A DNA stretch of 64,000 bases, taken from positions 1 to 64,000 of the forward strand of contig NZ_AUXY01000063.1 of assembly GCF_001625695.1 (NCBI RefSeq), given 5' to 3'. The notes beneath the pieces were generated by a model. That model was not told the origin of the DNA. It saw only the letters and a program-made list of their open reading frames with translations, and did not search any database. The DNA comes from Pseudoalteromonas luteoviolacea H33-S (GTDB lineage: Bacteria > Pseudomonadota > Gammaproteobacteria > Enterobacterales > Alteromonadaceae). Below, piece after piece: positions 27,513 through 36,585 of the stretch; within the stretch, counting starts at the first letter, position 1; the number at the start of each line of letters is the position of its first letter. A program made the position numbers and the translations under genes.

Positions 27513-28785
27513 CTTTGAGCGATCGCTCAAGTTATACCTAGTATTGCTCAATGCATTGATAGGTGGTTTGTGCGCTGTCATTGGGTTGAAACTGTCTTTA
27601 AGTGTTTGGCTTACTGCGACGTTAGCCATTGCAATATTTGCCAGTTGTCAGTGGATATCGAACCAAGTGTTACATCGCCTTGTCGGTATTTTTAAACGGG
27701 CCAATATTCAACTCGAAGCCATGCAGCAAGCGGATTTTACGCACCAGATAAACCCACACTTCCAGGCTGGTCACATCGCCCGTTTTGAACGTGAATTGGT
27801 GGCGCTGAGTGAGTGCATGCATCAACAAAAAGCGCTTTATACTAGTCACATGTTGATTATTTATCAGCTAATAGACAAGCTGCCTAGCCCAATTTGGGTG
27901 TTTGATGAAAATGAAACTCTTAATTATGCCAACCCTGCGTTTAGTTTAATTTATCAAAAGCCGTGGCAGGATGAACGCGGTCGTACGGCAGAAACATTGG
28001 GTTTGTTTGCAGTAGATAACCAGTGGTGCTTTTCCAGTGATAGGTTAAATGCACAATGGTCACTAACCAGCAGTGAGTTTTATGAGCAGGGTAAACGTTA
28101 TCGCCTTGTGATCGCGACGGATATTCGTCGTGCACTTCGCCATCAAGAGTTGGCAGCATGGCAGCAGTTAATCCGTGTGATCAGTCATGAGATCCACAAT
28201 ACGCTGACACCTGTTAGCTCTTTGGCGCAAACTTTACAGGGGAAAGTGAGCGTAGCAAGAGATGCGCATGCACTTAAGGTGATAGAGCAAAGGTGTGTGC
28301 ATTTGCAGCAATTTGTCTCACGATTCAGTGAGCTGTCTAAACCTCTAGAACTGCATTGCCGAATGGTTGAATTGCATGACTTATTGATATCTGTCAAAGC
28401 GTTAATTGGGCAAATGTATGATGATCAAATCATACAGCTTGATTGCACTGTTCGTGACTGCCGATGCGATCCTCAGCTGTTTGAACAAGTGTTGATTAAC
28501 TTGCTGAAAAATGCTGCCGAAGCAAACTTAAGTCACACCCCCACGGGTTCCACTATTGGTCTTAGTGCGCATTATCAAGCGGGACATGTAGTGATAAGCA
28601 TCACAGATCAAGGGGGGGGATTTGCGAACTTAGACAATGTCATGACGCCGTTTTACTCGACAAAAAGCACTGGCCAAGGTATTGGTCTAACCCTGAGTAG
28701 GCGCATCATTGAGCAACATAATGGCAGTATGATAGTAAGCAATGGTTTACAGGGAGCAGAAGTAAAAATCACCCTCCCTAGTTGA
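27502..28785 (+). CDS. NtrY-like sensor histidine kinase
   Basis: A 427-residue membrane kinase: two N-terminal helices (about 10-28 and 34-52) with almost no periplasmic loop, a PAS-like region (about 118-205, PIWVFDENETLNYANPAF), a phospho-acceptor helix with ISHEIHNTLTPVSSL (His229), and an ATPase domain with NLLKNAAEAN, DQGGGF and GQGIGLTLSRRI. The tiny external loop suggests it senses within or near the membrane. It is translationally coupled to the response regulator gene (11-base overlap). Its TGA stop codon is embedded in a Fur box that serves the next transcription unit. Confidence 0.9.
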   Translation: MLSNFERSLKLYLVLLNALIGGLCAVIGLKLSLSVWLTATLAIAIFASCQWISNQVLHRLVGIFKRANIQLEAMQQADFTHQINPHFQAGHIARFERELVALSECMHQQKALYTSHMLIIYQLIDKLPSPIWVFDENETLNYANPAFSLIYQKPWQDERGRTAETLGLFAVDNQWCFSSDRLNAQWSLTSSEFYEQGKRYRLVIATDIRRALRHQELAAWQQLIRVISHEIHNTLTPVSSLAQTLQGKVSVARDAHALKVIEQRCVHLQQFVSRFSELSKPLELHCRMVELHDLLISVKALIGQMYDDQIIQLDCTVRDCRCDPQLFEQVLINLLKNAAEANLSHTPTGSTIGLSAHYQAGHVVISITDQGGGFANLDNVMTPFYSTKSTGQGIGLTLSRRIIEQHNGSMIVSNGLQGAEVKITLPS

Positions 28786-28797
28786 TAATAATTATCA
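28783..28797 (+). promoter_or_regulatory. Perfect Fur box overlapping the kinase stop codon
   Basis: TGATAATAATTATCA matches the 7-1-7 Fur consensus at all 14 positions. Its first three bases are the stop codon of the histidine-kinase gene. It lies about 80 bases upstream of the small membrane protein gene and predicts iron repression of the block 28880-32026. Confidence 0.88.
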
Positions 28798-28879
28798 TTA
28801 CCATATAATTAACATGAATCGAGAGTCAGAGACAGTCTAACAGGACGTTTCTGCATTTGACTTACCTGAGGAGTGTATT

Positions 28880-29122
28880 GTGTTGGTGTTATATCCGTTT
28901 ATCGCTTTTCTTGTTATGACGTTTGCCTTAAAGCATCTTCAATTGCCTTTGCAAACCAAGCGTTGGCTCAGTCGAGTGAGCGTTTGGGCTGTTGCTGCGG
29001 CCATGGCAACCGCAAAGTTTACCTTGGGGCTCAGCGCTTTGTTTTCCATGGTGGCTTTTGTTGTCGTCGGTGCGATTTTAACCTTGTTTACTTCACTCGG
29101 CGCGATGGCGCGCAACGATTAA
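28880..29122 (+). CDS. Small inner-membrane protein downstream of a Fur box (80 aa)
   Basis: An 80-residue protein that is mostly hydrophobic, with about three membrane segments (MLVLYPFIAFLVMTFAL, then VWAVAAAMATAKF and FSMVAFVVVGAILTLF) and a charged end (GAMARND). The start is GTG at 28880, with GAGGAG 6 bases upstream. An overlapping frame from 28873 has its start abutting that site and is less hydrophobic. Not recognised with confidence; small membrane proteins of this kind often accompany Fur-controlled iron-uptake genes. The large protease/barrel gene follows 66 bases later and is probably co-transcribed. Confidence 0.65.
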   Translation: MLVLYPFIAFLVMTFALKHLQLPLQTKRWLSRVSVWAVAAAMATAKFTLGLSALFSMVAFVVVGAILTLFTSLGAMARND

Positions 29123-29188
29123 CTCTTTCTTGATGTCGAAAATTGGCATAAGGTCTACTAAACAGTAGGGTCGTACCAAGGATTTTCG

Positions 29189-32026
29189 ATGTATAGCAGG
29201 ATACATGGTATTTTAATCGTACTTGTGTTCTTTGTCTGTGTGCCCGCTTTGGCAAAGACACAGGGTTGGCAATCAATTCAAAGCCCACATTTTCGCGTGC
29301 ACTATCAGCCGCAGCATCATTCTTGGGCGAGCGCTGCTGCCATTGAGCTTGAAGTGGTGAGACAGCGTGTTCTAGTGCAGCAGAACCGGGCACTGGATGT
29401 CACAGTTGATGCCATTGTGATCGATCCCTTTAACTTACCCAATGGCTTCGCGCTGCCAAGCTCTGATAGTCCTTTTATGGCTTTATATGTCACGCCGCCG
29501 CAATCTGATATGGCAATTTCACATAGTCCAAGTTGGTTGAAGTTATTAGTGCTTCATGAATATATTCATCTGGTGCATTTGTCTCAGCCCAGTCGCCATA
29601 CATTAAAGCAGACGCTACGAGATCTGAGTGACAGTTATGACTTAGCAAGCGCCGTGTTGCCGCGCTGGGTGGCTGAAGGCTATGCAACGTTGCAAGAATC
29701 TAAGTTAACAGGTAAGGGGCGTTTGTATGACAATTACAGTGAAGCACTGTTGCGTGCTTATGCACGCCACGGGGCATTACTACCTTATCATTCACTGAGT
29801 GATGGAGATGGCAGCTATCGCGCAAGTGCCATGGCCTATTTGCTCGGGGCTCGGTTTCTTGCTTGGTTGGAGCAAGAATATGATGAAGCGACCCTAGATG
29901 CGGTTTGGACGCGTGTTAATGCCGTTGAGGGTCGTAATTTCGAATCTGCATTTGCTGGTGTATTTGGCAGGTCTGCGCTGCAGCTTTATCGCCGTTTTAT
30001 CGCCGAGTATACGCATCAAGCAATGTTATCAGCGCCTCAAGCACCGTTGGTGGATAGCCAAGAAGTGATGCAATTTGATTTTGCAGCGCGTGATGTTCAG
30101 TTCTCAACGAACAAGCAAAAATTTTTGGCTGTAGAGTCGAGTCCATCGTCAGAAATCACATTAAATGTGTACCAAAGTGAAGAAGATCAGGCTGCTGTTG
30201 CAGAATTTGAGCAGCGTCAAGCAGCACTGCTCAAGGCTGATCCTGAAGACATTCCAGATAAACGGCCCGACTCATTTTCCCGAAAGAAGTTGGCGTCTTT
30301 GGTGCCGGTAAATTTTTCCGGAATTTACCATCCTCAGTGGTTTGATGAAGACACCATCTATTTTGTTGCAAGAAAAAAAGTCTATGAAGGCTGGCAAAAT
30401 GCTTTGTTTAAATGGCAAATTGAAGCGGATAAAGTGGTGAAAATAACGAATACGCTGGGGATACGTCGTTTCACCATAGTAGACACATCAACACTCATTG
30501 CCGAGCGAGTTGAGCATGGTTATTCGCAATTAATTCAGCTCAACTTGTCTGATCAAAAGCAGACGTCACTGTCATCATATGAGCTGGATACCGTGTATGA
30601 TTATCCGCTTATGAGCCCCAAAGGAGCGCAGCTTGCCTACTTGAAAACAGACCAAACTGGTCTGTGGCGATTATATGTTGCTAAGAATCATGCTTTGAAT
30701 GCTGATCACATTGCAGTGCCTGTCCCAGACGAAGCCCAATATGTGACATCACCGCGTTGGGATAACGAAGGCACGGGTTTGTATTTTATTGCTGGCCACC
30801 AAGGGGCTTTAGGTGTGTATTACTATCACTTAGCCAATGAGCAATTGGTGCAATTAAGTCTAGGTGAGTATGTCGTTGAAGCACTTGTGGGCGAGTATGA
30901 CTCACAACTTTGGTTTATTGAAAGCACACCTTATGGCACAAAGCTGAGTGCCTTAACAGAGATAGATACACTTAAAGCTCAGCAGCCAAAAACCACACAG
31001 CCAGCGCCATTTGTTGCATCGCAGTTCAAAGCACCCGAGCAAGTCAAAAAATTACCCACATCATGGTCTACTGGGCCGTATACATCAAAGCCACAGGATT
31101 GGTCATTGGCACTTTCTGTGCAAAGTGCATCAGCCAGTACGCAATTAGTGAGCTTCGCACTAACTGGGGCAGACATACTTAAACAGCAGAGCTGGCAAGT
31201 CGGCGTGAGTAAGTCACTATTTGATGACGTATTACTCGGGGGGTATGCTGATTTTGCGTATCAACGCGATGACATAAAACTCCGTAATCAGCTGAAGCTG
31301 TATCAGTTAGATATCGCAGAGCAAAGCCTTGATCCTAAGAGGCAGCAAGCGCAACACGGATGGTCAAATACATTAGATGTGTCTTTGGCACATGTTTGGC
31401 AAAAGTGGCGCTGGCAACCTTATTTAGGCGGTGTGGTAGAAAAGCACCGATATCACGAGACTGCGCATAGTTATTGGCTAGGTCAACGGGTGTCTTTTCA
31501 TCACAATCAACAGCAGTTTGCTTTTAATGCGGCGCTCGATGGTGCCAAAGTGTGGGGAGAGAATGCCGGTCATGACATCCAATTCAACAGTGAAGCTGTA
31601 ATATGGGATTGGCCCGTTTATGCCCGGGCTGACAACCGCTATCGCCAGCATCGAGTCATGGAAATAGGTGGATTTGCGACTAACAGCCTATATACAGGTG
31701 TGGGTGCAAGCCAGCAGCCTATTACCGCGCTGCCTTTTTGGTTTGATACTGGAAATCATTACCTAGGCTATGAGTTTGCTACTAGTTGGCGCACTGGGCG
31801 GCCACGTTTATATTATGCGCAGCACCACTTAGATAGTGTGCGAGTAGCCAATAGTTGGGGAGTAAAATGGCAGCTTGAGTTGAGTGAGCGCATCTTGGGG
31901 AGTGCGGCTAACTATGCACCTGCGGGCATCTCAAATATGCGCCTTGATATTGGGTTTGCGCGTTTGTCTGCACAGCAGCATGATAAAGAGTGGCGAACTT
32001 GGCTGGGGCTTTGGCACCCTTGGTAA
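29189..32026 (+). CDS. Exported zinc-protease-like protein with propeller and putative C-terminal barrel
   Basis: A 945-residue exported protein. A signal peptide (about 1-22, ending PALA) is followed by a gluzincin-like domain: HEYIH at 123-127 gives the two zinc-binding His and the catalytic Glu, and WVAEGYATLQE (Glu163) the third ligand, as in peptidase MA-type families. From about 300 to 600 there are repeated blades resembling TolB/WD40-like propellers (YDYPLMSPKGAQLAYLKTD, SPRWDNEGTGLYFIAG). The last 280 residues alternate polar and aromatic residues and end WLGLWHPW, consistent with an outer-membrane beta-barrel with terminal Trp. AAGGA lies 6 bases upstream of the ATG. Substrate unknown; the upstream Fur box suggests a role in iron scarcity. 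Confidence 0.7.
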   Translation: MYSRIHGILIVLVFFVCVPALAKTQGWQSIQSPHFRVHYQPQHHSWASAAAIELEVVRQRVLVQQNRALDVTVDAIVIDPFNLPNGFALPSSDSPFMALYVTPPQSDMAISHSPSWLKLLVLHEYIHLVHLSQPSRHTLKQTLRDLSDSYDLASAVLPRWVAEGYATLQESKLTGKGRLYDNYSEALLRAYARHGALLPYHSLSDGDGSYRASAMAYLLGARFLAWLEQEYDEATLDAVWTRVNAVEGRNFESAFAGVFGRSALQLYRRFIAEYTHQAMLSAPQAPLVDSQEVMQFDFAARDVQFSTNKQKFLAVESSPSSEITLNVYQSEEDQAAVAEFEQRQAALLKADPEDIPDKRPDSFSRKKLASLVPVNFSGIYHPQWFDEDTIYFVARKKVYEGWQNALFKWQIEADKVVKITNTLGIRRFTIVDTSTLIAERVEHGYSQLIQLNLSDQKQTSLSSYELDTVYDYPLMSPKGAQLAYLKTDQTGLWRLYVAKNHALNADHIAVPVPDEAQYVTSPRWDNEGTGLYFIAGHQGALGVYYYHLANEQLVQLSLGEYVVEALVGEYDSQLWFIESTPYGTKLSALTEIDTLKAQQPKTTQPAPFVASQFKAPEQVKKLPTSWSTGPYTSKPQDWSLALSVQSASASTQLVSFALTGADILKQQSWQVGVSKSLFDDVLLGGYADFAYQRDDIKLRNQLKLYQLDIAEQSLDPKRQQAQHGWSNTLDVSLAHVWQKWRWQPYLGGVVEKHRYHETAHSYWLGQRVSFHHNQQQFAFNAALDGAKVWGENAGHDIQFNSEAVIWDWPVYARADNRYRQHRVMEIGGFATNSLYTGVGASQQPITALPFWFDTGNHYLGYEFATSWRTGRPRLYYAQHHLDSVRVANSWGVKWQLELSERILGSAANYAPAGISNMRLDIGFARLSAQQHDKEWRTWLGLWHPW

Positions 32027-32044
32027 AACATATCTTTGAGCATG

Positions 32045-32069
32045 AAAAAGGCGAGCTGTTGCTCGCCTT
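32045..32069 (-). terminator. Terminator between convergent protease genes
   Basis: AAGGCGAGC (32048-32056) pairs with GCTCGCCTT (32061-32069) around TGTT. On the minus strand the stem is followed by TTTTT, so it ends the serine-protease transcript; the plus-strand side has no good T-run. Confidence 0.75.
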
Positions 32070-32101
32070 GCTTAATTGGTTGGTTTGAAAATAGCTAGAG
32101 T

Positions 32102-33913
32102 TTATTCCGTATAGGTCGCTACCAGCTTCAGGTTCGCGTAAGCACTATAGCCTCGTATCATCACCCAGTACTTACCTGCGCCACCTGTGAGACTACAAGA
32201 CTCGCTATTACCCCATCTGTAAGGACGGCAATCATAGGTAGAGGTGGTCGGCTTGCTGTCTTTTCTAACATACAAATCGGCATCCCCTGAACCGCCAGAA
32301 ATACTGACTTGCACATTAGACGCGCCAGCTGGTAAGTCTAAGTAATAAAATACAGTGTCTGATTTAGCGCCACTCAACCCTTCTTTTGCGACACCATTGA
32401 TAAGTTTGGCTGGGTCGTCATTTGGGTCAACCAGTTGAATTTGCTTCGAGGTTGTCGCCGATGCACCGGTTGCATCCGTGACCGTTAATGAAACCGTGTA
32501 CTGACCGTAAGATACATAATCATGTGTTACATTGGCACCAAAGCCATTGCTCGATGCATCACCATAACTCCATTCATATTGGCTGATTGTGCCATTAGGT
32601 GAACTGGATGCGCTGCCATCAAAATTACAGCTCAATGCGGTGCAGTCAGCCGTGAACTGAGCGACTGGTATCGGATCGCTGTTGTTATCCCCATCAGGGA
32701 TCTGATTGTTGAAATGGTTGGCGACTTTTGGCCAGATCAGGCTGACTTTCGCCCCTTTGTTGTGACAGCCACCAAGATGGTGCAATGCAATGACCTTGTT
32801 AGTTGCAGCTGCCAGTACAGGAGAGCCCGAAGAGCCACCAATGGTGTCACAGTAATAGCCTAAATCAGTACCTGTACCACGGCCGTTGGCATTGGCATTA
32901 TTGACAGAGCAGAGTCCATTGGTATCGCGATCTGACTCAATGGACAGCTCTTTCGGATTACCTGAGCCGTGCTGTGGGATGTAAATACGTTCACCTTGTG
33001 TGGCATCTCGTACATCAAGACCAAAGTAGCCAAACGGCTGTGCTTTTGCAAAATCATTGATGGTGAAGAGCGTATAATCTAGCGTGTAATCTGTCGATAA
33101 GAAATCTTTACCCGTCACTTTGACAACGGCTTCACGTGTTGAGCCATTACATGAAGTGTGCTGATAGTTAAACCATACTTCGGTATTGCTGAGTTTAGAT
33201 GCACTCTCAACACAATGATTATTGGTAAACATGCGGTTATCAGGACCAACACGCCAACCTGTACATAGGCCACTGCCATTCATTAATAGGCGTGCCACAG
33301 GACGGCTGCGCTCAAACTCTGTTGGATGAGTATTGGCCCAGCACTGCACATCTTTTCTTTCCATCGCTCCACAAGTAGAGCTGATCCCAACATCGGTTGC
33401 AGGTGCAAGCTGTGGTTCGTTTTCAGTACCGTGGTCATAGTAGTCGATGATGGCACTTTGGTTTGTCGTAACTTGGCTGCCAGGTGTGTATTCTACGACT
33501 GCTGTTTCAGCAGAGATAGACATGGCAGAGAAGCTTGTTACACCATCATCAGCTTGGGCAAGTGTTGCTGCACGCATATTGTGTTCTGTGTATTCATAGC
33601 GCTCACTCCCATCTTTTGAGCGCACAACTAGCTTGCCACCACCGGCCAAATTAATGTTTTTGAAATGCAGTTTGATATAACTGGCATTAGGGTGTGTCAC
33701 TGTTTGAGTGAGCGTTTGGCTGACATTGCTGGTTGTCATTGCTGCCATTGCTTGAGGTTGGATCACCAAATTTAGTTCAGCACGCTGACCAATGATGGCC
33801 ATACTGGCTTTGCTAGTATATTGCATCATTTGTGCTTCGGTGAGTGCAGTGGTTTGCGCAAAGCAGCTCGCTGAGGCAAGTCCTAGCGCAGATAGTAAAT
33901 AACGAGTTTTCAT
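32102..33913 (-). CDS. Secreted trypsin-like serine protease with PKD and PPC domains
   Basis: A 603-residue secreted protease. A signal peptide (1-19, ending CFA) and a propeptide-like N-terminal region (about 20-190) precede a trypsin-fold catalytic domain. His233 lies in FTNNHCVES, Asp279 in LDYTLFTI and Ser362 in GGSSGSPVL, giving a complete triad. A PKD-type beta-sandwich follows (about 415-500, with YEWSYGDASSN and VSYGQYTVSLTVTD), then a PPC-type domain (about 505-603, SGDADLYVRKDSKP, YWVMIRGY) that is often cut off after type II secretion. Several Cys pairs suggest disulfides. AAGGA lies 9 bases upstream of the ATG. It probably degrades extracellular protein for nutrition. Confidence 0.9.
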   Translation of the reverse strand: MKTRYLLSALGLASASCFAQTTALTEAQMMQYTSKASMAIIGQRAELNLVIQPQAMAAMTTSNVSQTLTQTVTHPNASYIKLHFKNINLAGGGKLVVRSKDGSERYEYTEHNMRAATLAQADDGVTSFSAMSISAETAVVEYTPGSQVTTNQSAIIDYYDHGTENEPQLAPATDVGISSTCGAMERKDVQCWANTHPTEFERSRPVARLLMNGSGLCTGWRVGPDNRMFTNNHCVESASKLSNTEVWFNYQHTSCNGSTREAVVKVTGKDFLSTDYTLDYTLFTINDFAKAQPFGYFGLDVRDATQGERIYIPQHGSGNPKELSIESDRDTNGLCSVNNANANGRGTGTDLGYYCDTIGGSSGSPVLAAATNKVIALHHLGGCHNKGAKVSLIWPKVANHFNNQIPDGDNNSDPIPVAQFTADCTALSCNFDGSASSSPNGTISQYEWSYGDASSNGFGANVTHDYVSYGQYTVSLTVTDATGASATTSKQIQLVDPNDDPAKLINGVAKEGLSGAKSDTVFYYLDLPAGASNVQVSISGGSGDADLYVRKDSKPTTSTYDCRPYRWGNSESCSLTGGAGKYWVMIRGYSAYANLKLVATYTE

Positions 33914-34449
33914 TTATGTTCCTTGTTAGTTGTGTTGAGTAATATTTAAACAACAACAAACAAGGTAATCTTATAAATCGCAATTGTAAAGAAATTGATA
34001 ATAAAATATTTTTATGGTGTTTATTTTCAGCGTTGGGTAGCCATACTGTTATTCAATTTCAAGCACATAAGGATGACGATAGCGCTTGTATATTCAGGCT
34101 TCGCCGAGTTGCATAGCAATATTGACAAGCCGCTTTTCATGGCATTGCTTGCTTATGCTTTTTATTTCTCAATACCATCAATTTTATACAGTTTTAAGAG
34201 ATAACCGGTGATAAATCATTTTAGATATATCGTGTGGGACGCGTGTTGTGTGAATTTGAAATTAATGAGTTTTTATCAACAGGTCCGGGCACGTACCAGT
34301 TGGTAATCGGCATGTCTTCTTCTTTTTATTGTTGGCGCAAAGGTGTTAAGTGAAAAAGAGGGCAATGTGGATTTTATGCTTTTGATAAGCCTTCTTATTT
34401 TCCGATTCCGGAATCGAATTGACATTGCTTCGATTTTGGGGGGAATATC
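33914..34449. promoter_or_regulatory. Intergenic region with a 14-bp perfect palindrome
   Basis: About 535 bases between the divergent serine protease and the exporter operon. CGATTCCGGAATCG at 34403-34416 is a perfect palindrome directly before TTGACA (34419-34424), a good -35 element, so it may be an operator for the exporter operon. A 69-codon AT-rich frame at 33995-34204 has a TTG start and no ribosome site and is not accepted as a gene. No convincing sigma54 promoter was found. Confidence 0.45.
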
Positions 34450-34527
34450 ATGCTGTTGATTTTTAAGTTTCTGATATTATTGTTTTTTATTTTTGGTACA
34501 GTTTTCGCTATTCCTTATCTTCAGTAA
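34450..34527 (+). CDS. Possible 25-residue hydrophobic peptide ahead of the exporter operon
   Basis: An ATG at 34450 with a G-rich site (GGGGGGAA) 5 bases upstream opens a 25-codon frame, MLLIFKFLILLFFIFGTVFA and five more residues, ending TAA. The product would be a single membrane helix or a leader peptide. It ends 40 bases before the adaptor gene. It could be a small subunit, a regulatory leader or chance. A -35-like TTGACA at 34419 would place the transcript start near the ATG, which argues against translation from that promoter. Confidence 0.35.
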   Translation: MLLIFKFLILLFFIFGTVFAIPYLQ

Positions 34528-34567
34528 GTATCCTTTTTTGATACGCATGACTTACGAGAAGAACTAC

Positions 34568-35815
34568 ATGGATATACCAGTACCGAAAAAAACGTCTTTT
34601 CCTCTACGCCATAAGTGGGCGGTCGGTTTGTTGGCTTGCGCTGTGATAATTGCCGCGCTATGGGCATCATTGTTGGATAAAAAAACATATTTAGAGCGAC
34701 ACTCACTGATGATTGATACCGTCAAGCATGGTGCGCTGTCGGTAACCGTCGATGCATTTGGCACCTTGGTCAGTGCTGAGCAAAAAATTATCACGGCAAC
34801 AAGCCCTGGCGTGGTGATAGACATTAAGCACAAACCGGGTGATGTCGTAGCGCCAGGTACCGTGATCGCGCGTTTGGAAAACGCAGACTTAGAATTGGAT
34901 TATAAGCGTGCGCAGCAACAAACGGCTGAAACGCAAGCTGAGCTGCAGCAATTGGATTTGCGCCAGCAGCGGGAACTGCTGGTTGAGCGCTCAACCATTA
35001 ATCTGCTAGAAGGGCAGCTGGCTACTCTGTCTTTTCGTTTTCAAGCGCAAAAAGACCTTGCTGAGCAGGGGATTATTTCTCAATTATCATTTCTTGAAAC
35101 ACAGGCACAACTGCGCAGTGTGACAGGTCAAATTGACCATGCTAAGACGCGTTTATCACAGTTACAAGCACTGCACCGAAGTACTTTGCAGGTGATGCAA
35201 AAGCGGGTCGCTTTATCACAACAAGAGTTGGCATCATTGGTGTCCAAAGTGGCCATGCTCTTGATTACCGCACCGAATGACGGTGTCATCGAGCGCATGT
35301 CTTTAGAGTTAGGAGCGCGCATTGCGATGGGTGATCATATTGCAACCTTAGGTGACCAAGCAGGGCTGATAGCACAGTTACAAGTGAGCCAGTCTCAAGC
35401 TGGTTCTGTACAAGTTGGCCAGCCAGTAGATGTATTTGTTGGTGACGCTGTATTAAACGGTGAGGTGCTGCGGATTGATCCTGTGGTCTCTCAGCACAGC
35501 GTTAAAGTAGAAGTGAGTTTGCCCGAATATGAGCACTTGGATCTGCGGCCCAAGCAAAGCATTACAGCGTCAATTGTCATCGACACAATAGAAAACACCC
35601 ATTATATTCGCACGCCGGTTATGGAGCTAAGTACACTGTCTGTTGATATGTACAAAGTGCTTGAGACAGGTCAAACAGAGCTTGTAGAGGTGCAGTTAGG
35701 TCAACGCAGTGAGCGTTATGTGGAAGTAAAAAGTGGTTTGCAAGCAGGGCAGTCAGTTGTCATTTCAGATCTCGATGCGCTGGCAAAAGCAAGACAAGTC
35801 GTGGTTATTGAGTAG
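34568..35815 (+). CDS. HlyD/MacA-like periplasmic adaptor of an ABC exporter
   Basis: A 415-residue membrane-fusion protein: cytoplasmic start, one membrane helix (about 20-38, WAVGLLACAVIIAALWASLL), a lipoyl-like half (SPGVVIDIKHKPGDVVAPGTVIARLEN), a long coiled-coil hairpin (about 115-230), the second lipoyl half (ITAPNDGVIERMSLELGARI) and beta-barrel regions to the end. It bridges the inner-membrane transporter to an outer-membrane channel such as TolC. AGAAG lies 6 bases upstream of the ATG at 34568; the frame extends to 34493 with a second ATG at 34547. It heads an operon with the ATPase (8-base gap) and the permease. No TolC homologue is nearby. Confidence 0.88.
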   Translation: MDIPVPKKTSFPLRHKWAVGLLACAVIIAALWASLLDKKTYLERHSLMIDTVKHGALSVTVDAFGTLVSAEQKIITATSPGVVIDIKHKPGDVVAPGTVIARLENADLELDYKRAQQQTAETQAELQQLDLRQQRELLVERSTINLLEGQLATLSFRFQAQKDLAEQGIISQLSFLETQAQLRSVTGQIDHAKTRLSQLQALHRSTLQVMQKRVALSQQELASLVSKVAMLLITAPNDGVIERMSLELGARIAMGDHIATLGDQAGLIAQLQVSQSQAGSVQVGQPVDVFVGDAVLNGEVLRIDPVVSQHSVKVEVSLPEYEHLDLRPKQSITASIVIDTIENTHYIRTPVMELSTLSVDMYKVLETGQTELVEVQLGQRSERYVEVKSGLQAGQSVVISDLDALAKARQVVVIE

Positions 35816-35823
35816 GAAGGAAG

Positions 35824-36549
35824 ATGCAAAATATTATTGAAATGCAGGAAATTGGTAAGGTATTCACTACGGCTGATTTTCAAACACATGCACTTAGAAA
35901 TATCAATATGACAGTGGGTAAGGGAGAATTTGTTTCAATATCTGGTCCCTCTGGGTGTGGTAAGTCTACTTTGTTGTCTTTGATGGGACTGTTAGAGCCA
36001 GCGTCATCAGGTCGCTATTTATTGGCAGGTCAACAAGTAGATAATCTCACATTCGATCAGGCGGCTAGATTAAGAAACCTGCATATTGGCTTCATCTTCC
36101 AATCATTTAATCTCGTAGATGGGCTGTCGGTATTCGATAATGTGGCGCTGCCATTACGCTACAGCGTGCCTAAAATCAATCGGCATGACACTCAGCAACG
36201 GGTGCAATCCTGCTTGGAAAAAGTTGGTTTGTCTCATCGCAGTACCCACCGCCCAAATCAGCTCTCAGGTGGACAACAGCAACGCGTGGCTATCGCACGT
36301 GCATTGGTGACTCAGCCCAGTATTTTGTTGGTGGATGAAGCAACAGGCAACTTAGACTCTAAAAGTGGTGATGCGGTGATGAAGCTCATCAGTGACTTGC
36401 ATCAGCAGGGCACCACGATTTGCATGGTAACGCATGATCCGCGTTATGCTGATATGGCATCACGTCGTGTCCAGTTATTTGATGGTGAACTGTTAACCAC
36501 GGTGAGCAGATCATCCAGTATGGCAAATACGGTCTTTGGCCCTCTATAA
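35824..36549 (+). CDS. ABC transporter ATPase (MacB/LolD type)
   Basis: A 241-residue nucleotide-binding subunit. Walker A GPSGCGKST at 41-49, Q-loop IFQSFNLV, signature LSGGQQQRVAIARAL, Walker B ILLVDEATGNLDS and the switch His in MVTHD are all intact. The GNLDS ending of the D-loop is typical of the MacB/LolD/FtsE class that pairs with FtsX-like permeases. AGGAAGGAAG directly precedes the ATG. It is middle gene of the adaptor-ATPase-permease operon. Confidence 0.93.
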   Translation: MQNIIEMQEIGKVFTTADFQTHALRNINMTVGKGEFVSISGPSGCGKSTLLSLMGLLEPASSGRYLLAGQQVDNLTFDQAARLRNLHIGFIFQSFNLVDGLSVFDNVALPLRYSVPKINRHDTQQRVQSCLEKVGLSHRSTHRPNQLSGGQQQRVAIARALVTQPSILLVDEATGNLDSKSGDAVMKLISDLHQQGTTICMVTHDPRYADMASRRVQLFDGELLTTVSRSSSMANTVFGPL

Positions 36550-36585
36550 ATCGGCTTTTGATATCCACAGGAGGGCTTGGAAAAG

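Noticed and set aside
28873..29133. Alternative frame across the small membrane protein gene
   Set aside because: Its start codon abuts the ribosome site, and the product has an odd composition; the GTG at 28880 has correct spacing.
33995..34204. 69-codon plus-strand reading frame
   Set aside because: TTG start, no ribosome site, AT-rich composition typical of the surrounding intergenic DNA.
34285..34304. Possible sigma54 promoter (GGGCACG ... TTGG)
   Set aside because: The GG and GC elements do not have the required spacing and the -12 GC is missing.
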